DNA of 64,000 nt from Hymenochaete sp. R1 (Eukaryota; Basidiomycota; Agaricomycetes; Hymenochaetales; Hymenochaetaceae), in assembly GCA_019400425.1 (NCBI GenBank), contig JAFREE010000112.1, positions 19,198-83,197 on the forward strand. The letters run 5' to 3'. This document shows, in pieces, positions 43,570 through 54,973 of this stretch (its first letter is position 1; each line of letters opens with the position of its first letter). The translations under genes and the position numbers were made by a program. The notes beneath the pieces are model-generated. The model had not been told where the DNA came from. It did not search any database and was given only the letters and a program-made list of their open reading frames with translations.

Positions 43570-45771
43570 TCAACGCTGCACTGGACAACCATTACAGTCA
43601 CACTGGAGTAAATCCATCCACGATGCCCATATCCCATCCTCTTCGCATCCAATTTCCATACCATTGTCACGCAGAACAAAGTACTCTCTGCCAACGGTTT
43701 GAATGCTAGCTACTGCTGGGTGAAAATGCTGTCCAGACGAAGCGGAGAAGTGGACGCTCTCAACAAGGTGGTGCCTGAAAATCAATCAAGTGTATAAGTG
43801 TACAAAATTCATTGAGTCTCTGTGAAACAGGTACTTTGGCGACACGCACTCTGGCAAATAAAGATTAACTTTCTGCCCTTTGGCACCGTAAGGCGGATCA
43901 TCAAATTCAGATGCATTACCCGCAAACACTTGAGCCATGTGATTGGTGCTCATCCACTTTCCGCTAATGCTAAAACCGTTCTTAGTAACCATACGAGGCC
44001 TGCCAGAAAGTAATATACCTATTTCCGACGACACAGGCAAGCACATATCGCTGGGCAACCTTCTTTTTGTACTCACCGACTTCGCCCTCCGTTGCTGTGC
44101 GGTTGAGAAAAAGTTTGCTGATACCAATGGTATACTCTTCGGCGTTAGTCCACTTGATCATCGAGAAAAGGTTCTGGCCTGTATGATCTGGTTTCAGTCG
44201 AGCATCAACGTAGTTTGACCAGTCAGATCGCAAAGTTGAAGTTTTAGATGACCGTGAGTTGATCTCATTCGTGTTTCCTTCTTTGATAATTGAAAGAGTT
44301 GGACGACCAACGACTTCGCAAGTATGCTCCAAAACGTAGAAGTTCTCTCGTCTAGCTCGTGAGTATTGACGGTCGTATGCATCTACTGAAATTAACCACA
44401 ATTCACCGTCTACAATCTCGTGAGCGTCGACGACCACCGATCTCTTCAGTTGGTCACGGTCCATCCCGTTAATGGAAACGGAGAACCATACCCGTGTCAT
44501 CAAGAAACTGACCCAAATATATGAATCAGTCTTGAAATTTGAAATGCAAGATTGCATCTGTCTGACCGTAATGCTAATACCAATTGGTTCTCATGACCGG
44601 GACAGCCCCAAATTCGGAGAGCGAGGGGGTTCCAAGTCCCGAAGAAGCGTGCGAGAAACGAGGTTTGCAAAACTTCTTGCCTAGATTCAGTCACTTCTCG
44701 AAGATGACGGAGGAGAGGCCAGAAGTTTGTCATAGATGCATTGTATCTTTCAGGAAGGCCGTTCAACCGCCTTTTCCCAAAATCCCTTTCAATAATTTGA
44801 GTAGCGGAAAGGTATACTGACATGTCTGTTATTAGCCGAACGTCAACCAAGAGCATTGATGAGTCACCTGCATATCGAAATGTCCTGGAAACAAGTACAC
44901 ACTGACTACGCTCTGAATCGGAGAGTCCACTCAGGATAATGGACCAGCATTGTATGGCATTCCTTTGTTTAAGTGATGGTGGAAAAGTGATGATTTGAAA
45001 CGCGGATGACCAAGGTTGGAAGGGCTCGAAGTCGAGAAATCGCAAACGAAGAGTTTCAGGACTTTTTTCCTGCGTGTTTGCTTTTGCTGGCTTCTTCGGC
45101 GCGTTTTGTAAAACTAAGGGTACCAGAGCTCGAAATCTCTTTGGCTGCACCTTCGTGACCTTATTTATCGTAATCGAGTCCGCAATATTAATCGTTGATC
45201 CAATACTCTTTCCCAGGTGATCAGCAGATGTCGTAATTGATTTGTCCCGTAGCATCAGACTGTCTTTAGATGGAAAACGTGGTTTTGGAGGAACAACAGA
45301 GGGCTTTGAGGGCAATCTATTTTCTTTAGAAGAGCTGCCCGCACCCATCGCAGTTTTTGGCTTTTTTGCTGGTTTCATGGGAACGGCATCGGAGCATTGT
45401 GGAGGTAGTAGTCGTTTCCGAGTCTGCGAGTCTTCAAATGGTCTCAAAGCATCTCTTGTCGAATTTTGCGGTATAGTTTCGCCGATATGAGCTACGGTGA
45501 TTGTTGCATGACTTCCAACTGGATCTTGTGCCATGTAAGGGGACTGGACGGCGGCTTCGAGGGCACTTCGCAGAACCGAGTCATTCGACGAAATACACTT
45601 TGGTGCACCGTCGGTCGATCTAGAAGAGTTGGACGCAGAGTTAACCGATGCAAGGTCTGCACCAGCAAGTTTCTCGAGGAGGGCCGACTTGCCCAATTTT
45701 GAATAATTAGTAAGTTTGAGCTCCTTACAGCGAGCTTTCAGTTGAGGTACGGTGAGTTTTGAAAGGTCCAT
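43570..45771 (-). CDS. SAP-domain protein of unknown function
   Basis: The start is the ATG at 45771. Residues 1-40 (MDLSKLTVPQLKARCKELKL and the following NYSKLGKSALLEKLAG) are a SAP helix-turn-helix, which binds AT-rich DNA and is common in chromatin and repair proteins. A Ser/Lys/Pro-rich linker with KRLLPP and KKPKT-type basic patches (possible nuclear localisation) follows, up to about residue 250. The rest is a folded C-terminal domain spread over several exons: FEPFQPWSSAFQIITFPPSL, RTFRYA, ERDFGKRRLNGLPERYNAS, FGTWNPLALRIWGCPGHENQ, WLISVDAYDRQYSRARREN, DWSNYVDARLKPDHTGQNLF, and KHHLVESVHFSASSGQHFHP. I do not recognise this domain; Trp- and His-rich conserved segments suggest a real fold. 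The last splice (donor near 43832, acceptor near 43776) carries the frame to the stop at 43570. Divergent from IES6. Confidence 0.7.
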
Positions 45772-45957
45772 GATGAAAAGCGCATCCACGGAGAAAATGC
45801 TTATCAACACGTAGGAATTACTGTAGATGATAGTGGTCAAAAGGCAAAGAGCATCATTTCAGTTCCGAGCTTCAACGCGTCGTTACAAACTCGCCGCCAT
45901 CTTTGCCTCCACGATCTGGTGCTTCCTCAGGCTAGTCAATAGCATGTAAGCTGTCAT
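45772..45957. promoter_or_regulatory. Compact divergent promoter of the SAP-domain gene and IES6
   Basis: 186 bp separate the two start codons. No specific motif was assigned. Both genes encode probable chromatin proteins. Confidence 0.5.
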
Positions 45958-46800
45958 ATGTACAGAACTATATTAAAAGCCTCGGGACTAAAGGATATCA
46001 GGCCTCCGAAGAAAGGTGGACAACGGAAAGTGGGTGGGGGCACTGGCACCAGCACTCCCGCTGAGCCAGCAGGACCTCTGACGCCCGTTAGTGCCATTTC
46101 CATCAGCGACATCGAGGAATTGACAACAGTGTTATCAGACGTTCGCGGAGCAACTTTCATATCTTAGATACCCCAGGCCATTCAAAAATCCAGAATACAC
46201 GAAAGGTGCGCAGCGTCGGACGAGGAATTTGAAGGCCGTTTTAACGCAAGAACGGGAGCGGGAGCGCGTTGAGAGGGAGAAACGACGTATAGAGCGGGAA
46301 GAGGCAGAGGTTGCTGATAAAATGGAAGTCGATGGTATGGTCGCGAACTCTGAGAAATGCATCGATGCTGAGCTTGCTAAAGGACACCCTAATGAAAGTG
46401 ATCCTCGAGTACCGATTCCAGACGAGGAGGAAATACCGACGTGTATGTCGTTGCCGCTTTTCACTCTATCTTCGGTACTGACAAGAAATAGATACATCAA
46501 TAGAGGCGCCGCCCTCGTTTCAGCCACAGAAGCATTACTGCGATATAACTGGCTTGGAAGTAGGTTGCTCGTTTGTCTCAATAGATACTATTGGCACATG
46601 TCTCGCTTCCAGGCTCCGTACACCGATCCTGCAACCGGGCTCCGTTATCATGACAAAGACGTATATGCATTCATTAAAACACTGGTGAGAGTTTTCCATA
46701 TGAATGTGCTTAATCACGATCAATGGCTTATGTGTCAAAGAATGCGAGCACCGTGAAAGAATACCTATCTCTTCGTGGCGTTAATCCTATCGTCAAATGA
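45958..46800 (+). CDS. IES6: INO80 chromatin-remodelling complex subunit IES6 (YL1-C domain)
   Basis: Five exons (45958-46086, 46139-46442, 46492-46559, 46613-46684, 46741-46800) give 210 aa. Ies6, with Arp5, forms a module of the INO80 remodeller that couples ATP hydrolysis to nucleosome sliding and H2A.Z exchange. The family signature RYPRPFKNPEYTKGAQRRTRN follows the first splice, then a Glu/Arg-rich helix (QERERERVEREKRRIEREE). The C-terminal YL1-C domain reads HYCDITGLEAPYTDPATGLR, then YHDKDVYAFIKTL and a tail ending YLSLRGVNPIVK. The N-terminal exon (MYRTILKASGLKDIRPPKKG) is less conserved and the start is therefore less sure than the body. Confidence 0.9.
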
Positions 46801-47101
46801 GTCACTTACATTCGTGTTTTGAACTCTTGCGGACATCGAAGTAGCAAATCTTGCCAAGGAAGGGTCGTGCCAGGTTTGAATGGTTTGACTTTTTAGTCAA
46901 AAGAGAACGGTGGCTGAAGTCAATGACACCACGGGCAACGCGATGACCATCTTTGAAAGACAGCTCATTTGCCGCCCGCACAAAGGCTCAGCGGACATAA
47001 ACGGAAAACATCTCTTATATATATCAAGGAGACTCATGCATATGCATGTACTATGGGGTTCTCTGTTGGTAATGTTTACACGTAGAAAAGAAAAGTTATG
47101 T
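46801..47101. other. Convergent gap between IES6 and the ABC transporter gene
   Basis: 301 bp that will hold the two 3' untranslated regions. Short ORFs only. Confidence 0.5.
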
Positions 47102-50100
47102 TTATGGTGGACTAGTGGCTTTCGTACCCATACTCCTCGATGAAGCTTGTATCTCGTCCCAATCGGGGCTTTGCTTACACAGCGTCGTGAGCGCACCGTT
47201 TCCAGCGGCAAGAAGTCTCCCGGGTGCGTCGTACTCTACGACTTTACCGTCTTTTAGAACCAGGATCCTATCGTACTCCATGACATTGATGAGTCGGTTC
47301 GGAATTGTGATTACCTAGTAAAGAAACATGGAATTCATCTCGGTACAAGTCCTGAACTATGAGAAAAGGGCATACCATAGATTCTTTGAATTCATCTTGG
47401 ATCACTTTGTGCATCTGAAGGTCGTCATGAGAGATTTGTCAAAGCACATCTCGCGAGGACGTTACCTTCAAAGACAACCCTTTATCCAGCTTAGAGGTAG
47501 CATTATCTAAAACGAGGAGACGAGACCTGCGAAGTAAAGCACGAGCCAGGCTAAGAAGTTGTCTCTCAGCGACAGTGATGCTATTAGATCCTTCGAGTAT
47601 CACATCCAAATTTCGGAATACGTTTTCGTTTTGAGCTCCGGCATTGAGGTCCTCAATTAAATGACAGCACCTCAAGACATCTGCATCGAAGTACGTTACT
47701 TTTTCCTCCCCTTTTTCAGAAAGCGGGACATTTTTTACCATAGCATTCCGAGTCTGAGTGCTCCCCGAATGGATCCAGGTTATTACGCAATGTACCAAGT
47801 AAAACAGGCATATTGTGCGTGACCAGAGTCTATGAAGTCGCGCTATAAATGGGTGAAGGATAAAGAATTGAAGAATTTACTATATTTAATCTGAGGTCTT
47901 CTAAACCAATTTTTGAGAGGTCGACACCATCCAGCCTGCCAAGCTCATTAGATCAGCAAACAAATGCGACAGACATATGGACGAGCCTTATCATGCCGCT
48001 AGAAGGTTCACAAAGCCTTAGAAGGCTCCGTGCAAGAGTAGTTTTCCCTTTACACGGTCATAAATTGTAACCTTCATTACCATAGAACCTACTCACCAGA
48101 GCTACGTTGTCCAACCTTCAAGAAATAGGTGTGAAAAGTCAAACCCAAGAAGATGAATAGAACCCACAATCGCAATCTTTTCTCCATTTTGCACGGTGAA
48201 AGATACGTCGCTCAAAATCGGGGTATCCTGTGCGCGGCTTAATGAAAGACCATCAATCTCTAGCGCCCCGTTGCTTGAAGGCCAGTACGCGGGTGGTCTG
48301 TTGTCCGTCACAACAAGCGGTGCTTCTTGTACGACTTTTGAATACTTGTCTAAACGTTCTATTGCGCTCAATTCATACTCGAGCTCGGAAGCTGCGCTAT
48401 AATCGCTGTCAGTTCCATTTCTTGCTACTTATAAACCACCTTCAACTTACTGCGAGCCCATACGGCATGCTACTATGAAGTAAAAGGTTTGCATGATGAC
48501 TACAGTCGTCATCGCTGTCGATGTCTCCGTCCATATACTGCATGCAGTGCAGAGAAACATCATTACGCTTCCCAGGCCTAGCATCTCTGTCAAAAAAAAA
48601 CACATCTCGATCGGTCATTCAACCTTCACTCACAGTCATAACGCCATTGTAGCCAACCCACAACAAGCCACTGTTCACCAATCTCATCAGATTCAATGAT
48701 CTGAAGAGTCAAATTAGACACTTACATATACGTGCGTAAAGCGTTGGGACGAGTCCAATTTCTGATAAAATGAATTCTGACAGTTGTCTTCCATCGCAGA
48801 TGCTCTTATATGCATCAAGCCGTCTAGCGTTTCTCCAAAACCGGATACTACTGGAGACAACGAGCTGGACTCCAGATGCCGTAAATCACGAGCAGCCTTG
48901 ATATAGCGAGGAACAAGTCGAAGGTACCGCCAAGCAAGGAGACCGATTATTGGGATCAAGATAGGCATGCAATATCCCAGGAAAGCGAACGTCGTCAAAA
49001 ACGTCAGGAAAGCTAGCGTTGCTTCATGATTGGTTTCTCGTAGCAAGTCGTCAACGACCGCTATATCTGCTGAAAAGTGATTCAGCAAGCGTTCAACAGA
49101 TGTTGCATCATAGAACCAAAGAGGTGCCTTCGATAGCCGTTGTAGGAAGCTCGAGGATCGCCTTCTAGAAGCGTTGGTGCTTCCTACGGCATTGATGACA
49201 AAGAGGATGTATGAAGCGACGCAGAAACTCAAAGAAGAGACAATGTAAACGGTCGACGGCGTAGCGATCTGGTTGGACGGAGGCAGTGCCAGGGATAGAT
49301 TAGAAGCTCCGCCGGCATTCATACTCTTCGGGCTTTGTTTCTGGGAAAGGTAGTATAATTTGACTGGATGAAACTCTTTATATGCGTCCGACCACAACGC
49401 AAGAGCAACCTTTAAAAAAGGATCATATCAGAAGCGAATCACAAGGGGCAGTAAAGGTGCTGACATCACTTGCGACTATAGTTATTCGCACGAATATCAC
49501 AAAGCAGATCATCAGTGTCCAAGATACCCATCCAAAGGCTTTCACATAAGCGAAGAAAGCCTTCAATTTGAGACCGTGCTCTGTACAAACGTCTTCCGGA
49601 TCTTCATCGCTATCACCCTCTTCTTGACCTTCTGTTTCTTCTAAACCTGCAACATAATTTTCCTTGTCTTCAGGCATATCTTCATCTCGAACGAGAGTCT
49701 CCAGCGCCCCAGAATCATGCAGTTCGGCTACATTTCCTTCGCGAATAACCTTGCCATCTGACATCTCAATGATATAGTCAGCCGATGAGAGGCAAAGTGA
49801 AATACGACGTGTGACAAGCACGATGGTCCTATCTTTCATAAGACTGCTTTGGAACGCATGCTTTACGATGTGATGTGCAACGTCTTTTTCCATGACTGCA
49901 AATCTGATGAAATTTTCCAGCTGTCAGTGTTTTTGTAAACAACATTTAATATGACTCACGGGTCATCTAACAAGATGCACTATCGAAGGCAGAAAGCGAC
50001 GGCATAAAAAACTTATAAGATACATTCAAAAAATCCAACATTAATTCTCACCTTAGCTTCTGAATACATTGCTCGCGCAAGGGCGATGCGAGATTTGGAG

Positions 50101-53100
50101 CTATCAGGCAACATGCGGCCACCTTTCCCGATAACTGCGAAGGTATAAGCAAGGCGAAATGAAAAAGCAACGGCAGAATAGGCTGACCAGTAGCGTCCCC
50201 TCTTCGGAGCGTTTTAAGATCACGTTTTAATGCACAAGCTTCGATCACAGCTGCATATCGATCTTCTTGAAATTCGCGATCAGATGTCATTGTTATATTT
50301 TCGCGAATAGAGGCATTTTTGATCCCTAAAGACGTGACTTCGGTTTCGAGTAAACTCGTAGGCAAGGGCTAAAACTCACAAGGTGTCTGTGCACAATATG
50401 CAAGCTCTTTCTTTTCCCTATTGACCATTACCTCACCATCTATGCGGATCATTTCTGCGTTCCTGTAAGCTATTTGCTGGCTTCAATCGGGATCACGAGT
50501 CGTACCTCCCAGTAAAGCGTGAAACACCGAACTCTTCCCAGACCCGTTCTGCCCGGTGATCAGTGTGAGTTTCCTCCGAGGGAACTCTAGATTCAATGGG
50601 CCAAGCTCGAAGGCATCTTTCAAAGACCATCTAAATATTGCGTTTGCGAAGCCAATTTTTGTTGTATGCCCTGCATCTAGGGCACTATTGGCGTGTATGT
50701 CAGGAGTCCCCACAGGGATCTCTTTGTCTTTGAGGAAGGTTAAGATACGCCTGTACGAAGAGCGTGCTATATATTTAAACTGTCAGAGTCGAAGCGCCAC
50801 TTGTTTGAAGTCAACCATACTACGCGCCTTGCATGACTCCGAGTATGTGACTCGGGATTCCCATCAGGGACCTGCTGAGCACCCAGAACGCTGCCAGCGC
50901 TGGGAATGCTCTCGATATGGAGAGCGGCCGGTCTGCAACGACGGTGAAGAACATGATAGACAATAAAGTCATGGCCACAGGCATGCAAAGTCTACACAGA
51001 GTCAATCGCTGAACAAGGAAATGAAAGTGACGATGATCATACCTCAAAGCACTGTTTGAGACGATTACGAACATACTCTTCACCCTCCACCGTAGCTCTG
51101 TTTCGCGATCTTCAAGAGCCTTCCCCAGAAATAACGTATCTACAAAATATAGGAAGATCTCATTAGATTTAAACTTGATAGTCAACAGAACATATTACCC
51201 CAACCATAGCTCTTCAGCAAGGCGATACTTTCAAAAAGAGTCTTGATGCTGCGCATACGGGCGTCCTTTGCTTCTCTCACCTTCCTACGTACCTTTCGAT
51301 AGCATAAATAAGCGAGTTGGAAAACGGAATCAGGCAGAAGAATCCTTACATGTACCCCATATTTCATAATTGGATAGGAACCGACACAAGCACCAAGACA
51401 CGCTGCGACACCAGCCATGGCACTCCAACCGAGAATACTGCACGATTTCTTTAGCACATACACTGTTTCAAAGATGTTAACAACGGAGGTACGTACAGAT
51501 ATAGAAGAACAAGAGAACCAGCCATCTCTACGATCAGCTCAGGAAGCATGCTGACTTCGAGTAATCGCTGGGCGATCGTAGTCGCGTCAGTATGAAGTAG
51601 CTTTGCAACTGGGTGAGTCTCCGTTTGAGTATTAAATCTTTCCTCTGCCTTCATGTCAAACATGGAAGCTAAGCTCCGAGAGCCAGGAACACGCAAAGCT
51701 TTGTGATGGACGGCGCATAGTATCTTTCTCGCTTTTAGCTAAGAGAATACGAAAAAAAAACTAAATCAATCATATACCTGACCCTTGGCTCGTACAGTAG
51801 CCCTTCTTGAATGATACAGTTGATAAAGACTAGCCTGGGCGTAAGAAAGCTGGAGCACGAAAACGCCGAATGCGATCAGATAAGCAGATCTAGATGCTGC
51901 AGTGGGCGATTCTAGTGCCTCTAGGAGTCTTTTGACAAGGTATACACCGAAAAGAACTAACAAGAATATAAGTGAAGTCTGGTATCGGGGCAACTCTGCC
52001 TTTGATACTCACCGACGACACCGTTGAATACGGCCGACATAATGCTGAGAAGAATATCTCGAGAATTGGATGCAAGTAGGAAATGTAGCAACGAACGATG
52101 AGGATCCCTATCGTATGATCATCAGCAGAAATTTCAACACAAAACTTGACATCAAATAATCGCACCTCTCATAATACTCCAAGTGCTTGCGAAAACCATT
52201 CTTATGACGCAAGAATGGCGACAATGACCAAACGTCCTTCTCTTCAAGTTTCTTCCTCGGCGTCACGTCAATCAAGGGCTGAACGAAGTTGAATGACGAG
52301 TACTGCCACAACGAGACGCCATCCTCCGGCACGCTCCTAGAACTACTCGGTTCCTGTCAACAAATTAATGAGCAGCAATCACAAAACATGAAAGCCATGC
52401 ACACACCTCTTGAGTCGAAGCGACAGATAAATTGGGAAGCTTGCTATCAATAGGAAGCGATCCCCCGACATAGGTCAGTAAAGCCGATCCGAGCGCTTCC
52501 ATGATAGCGATGACCCATCCAGTAATATGCAATTCCTTCCAGGACGAAGCATACAGAACCGCACCAGCAGTCAGGCCGACTTTAAAGAGATAGTACATCA
52601 GAAGCAAGTATGGCACAGTTACAGGCGGCTTCATCCAGATCCTGAGTGCAGCATAGAGCTTGAGAGAAATAGTAACAGAGGAACCGTAAGCTCCAGAACG
52701 CAATTCGTACCGCACTCAAACGGATCTCACCCACGACACGGTCGAAATTACATCATCCAACGACCCATTCCACCTCCCAAAGTAAACCTCACTCCCAAAC
52801 CGCCACAAATGCGCAAGCGCGTCAAACAGCGGTATAATAGTCAGCAGTTTATATTTCCAGAGCGGCGACCGCAGCTCCGAGTCAGCTTCTGGATCGTGTT
52901 CTTCCAGGTCTTCGTGAGTCAAATACTCTTCAAAGAGAGATGTGAACTTCTTGACGACAGTGGGTAGTTGGGTCCCCTTCCCGAAGTATCGGGCCAGATC
53001 GTTGAGAGCGGTGATACCGATGATGGCCACGGGCGCCAATCCGGCATATCGTTCGACGCCATCGGGTGGCACTTGTAGATTTCTGAAAGTCTGGTTGTTT

Positions 53101-53191
53101 CTAGTGAGTACACGTATTGAGGAAGGGAACGGGAATGCCAAGATACCTGGTCGCGAATTGCCTCCTGCACCAGCAGAGGTGTCGTTGGCAT
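47102..53191 (-). CDS. ABCC (MRP)-type ABC transporter with degenerate ATPase sites
   Basis: Many short exons span 6.1 kb. The start is the ATG at 53191 (MPTTPLLVQEAIRDQ, spliced to TFRNLQVPPDG). Order: N-terminal membrane segments, TMD1 (for example LPELIVEMAGSLVLLYLYV), NBD1, TMD2, NBD2, as in full ABCC transporters of vacuole or plasma membrane. NBD1 keeps Walker A (GQNGSGKSS), the Q-loop (CAQTPW) and Walker B (CILLDDP), but its signature is LPDSS instead of LSGGQ, its D-loop reads AVME and the switch histidine is Arg (LVTRRIS). NBD2 keeps Walker A (GQRSSGKTT) and Walker B (LLVLD), but the Q-loop is THNMP, the signature ITVAE, the catalytic Glu is Asn (LDNATSKLD) and the switch His is Asn (TIPNRL). 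The frame and splice sites are intact throughout, so it is not an obvious pseudogene. Substrate unknown. Confidence 0.85.
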
Positions 53192-53611
53192 GGATAACGT
53201 TCGAAGCAGAAACAAGCGTTGTGTCTAACAAAAAACCACGCGTGCCACTTATCCTACACTATCAGAGGAAGCATACGCCACAACTATCGGGGAACTCTCA
53301 AACTCGGAGATTGGAAATTCCCCCACGCCACCGCTTCAACAAGTGTAACGGGTGCATGCACTTGATGTCATATTTTTGTCTCCGGAAAAGTATATATTCG
53401 GAATGGGAAATAATATACACATCTTTCGATCAATACGTCAGCATACGAAAGGCCACTTTTCTGACCAAGACTCACTTTTTTAAAATTGTTCTAAGACCCT
53501 CCAAACCCTCCCCTATTCGATGTCAGCTCTGCTCCCAACTTGTACCCAAGCACCTGGAGATCATGTCAATATGCATAAGTTCCATACAAAAGCTCAGAAC
53601 CCAATAAGCTC
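53192..53611. promoter_or_regulatory. Upstream region of the ABC transporter gene and 3' region of the capping-protein gene
   Basis: 420 bp between the ABC transporter start and the stop codon of the neighbouring gene on the same strand. It should contain the ABC promoter. A TATA-like TATATAT (minus strand near 53390) is visible. Confidence 0.45.
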
Positions 53612-54834
53612 TCAGCCCACCTTATCCCAATCCAACTTCTGCCTCGTCATAGGCAAAGCCCGACGTAAGCTCTTGAACGTCTTCTCCGACATGTCCTGAT
53701 AGCTCTGGTTCAGCGACGACTGGTATTTGCCTTCCTCGGATTCAATCAGTGCGAGAATTGTATCCGCGGTTTGTTGCGTGGGGTTCGAGGTTGCGATGCT
53801 TGATGGGAGGGTGAATGAAGAGTTGTGTGTGGTTTCCAGTTGGACCTAAATAGGTATTTGGATTGAACAGCTTCAAAGCACAAAAAACACGAGCATATAC
53901 GTTGCCTTGCTCGTAGTAGTGGACATTTACGAGTATCTTCCCAGTCACTTTCTTTGAGTTGAGATCTATGCGGTACTCCGATCTCCATCGCCCAGCCCTG
54001 CCAAATTTATTAAGCCCAGAACATAGAACAGACATCTAAGAAAGCCTTCAGGCGTACCAGAAGTTTTCTGGGTTGTACTTGTTCGCTACAACTTGAATGG
54101 TGAATTTACTATCCATCTCGGGGTCGGAGAAAACAGTAGTGACGCCGTCAACGAAGTGGTTTGTGAGATAGGCAGTAGTTGCGGTATCCAGAGCGGAACT
54201 GGCCAGAGTAATGAGTATGGTTTGATATTTTAAATATACTAACACATACCGAAACGTTTCAGCAAGCTCGTTCACTTCAAACGGCTGCGGATCTAAGGCT
54301 TCCTACGACCCCACAAAAAAGCAAGCTGATCAACTTCCGGCCGAATTATTCGATCACACACCAATTCCTTACCAACCGCAAATGATCGAACGTGAAAGAC
54401 GCTTTCGACCTGGGGTCCAAGAACCGCATCTTCTTATCCTCATCCGCTGGTAAGAGTCCCGCGTCGCTGATTATAACCTGACAGCGAAATCGACCCATTA
54501 AATGTAATAAACCAAGAAAGTCAGTTGCCAGAACTTCGGGCTGTCGAAAGTAGCTGTATTTCACTTACCTGATAATCAGTACCTGGGACTTCGGCCGTGA
54601 CGAACTGCTCGAGGTTGTACGATTCTAGGTAAGGTAGTGCGCCTGCCTGCAGTGCTGCATCGTCAGAGATTATGTCGCGTACGTCTGGAGCCCAACAGCG
54701 CATTCAAGTTGGCACGTTAGTATGGCGAAGCCGGCATCGGAACACGGCTTACCGTTGAGAACATCGTTGATCTCTCCCGGAGGTGCCTGCTTCAGGAATT
54801 GAGAAGCAATCTGAATACGTTCTTCTTGATCCAT
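53612..54834 (-). CDS. CAP1: F-actin-capping protein subunit alpha
   Basis: The start is the ATG at 54834 (MDQEERIQIASQFLKQAPPG). With the beta subunit it caps the barbed ends of actin filaments in cortical patches and at the hyphal tip. The family landmarks appear in order across about seven exons: QAPPGEINDVLN, DDAALQAGALPYLESYNLEQ, FLDPRSKASFTFDHLRLEAL, YNPENFW, GRWRSEYRIDLN, ILVNVHYYEQGNVQL, and the C-terminus SYQDMSEKTFKSLRRALPMT followed by RQKLDWDKVG. The last 30 residues form the tentacle that contacts actin and are intact. Divergent from the amidohydrolase gene, start codons 139 bp apart. Confidence 0.93.
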
Positions 54835-54973
54835 TGAGCGTGGTGGTAGTGGTTATGGTTGAGGTTGAGGTCGGGTCGTTGAAGTCGCGACAGGCGCAAG
54901 CATGGGCATGGAACGCGTTCTCCGGATGGCGAAAACATTCTACACTTTCGACCACCACGACTCCCATTTCCAA

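Noticed and set aside
52716..53231. ABC transporter starting at 53231 in the unspliced frame
   Set aside because: That frame has no ATG at its head. Starting at the ATG at 53191 and removing an intron ending before ACTTTCAGAAATC gives a clean N-terminus.
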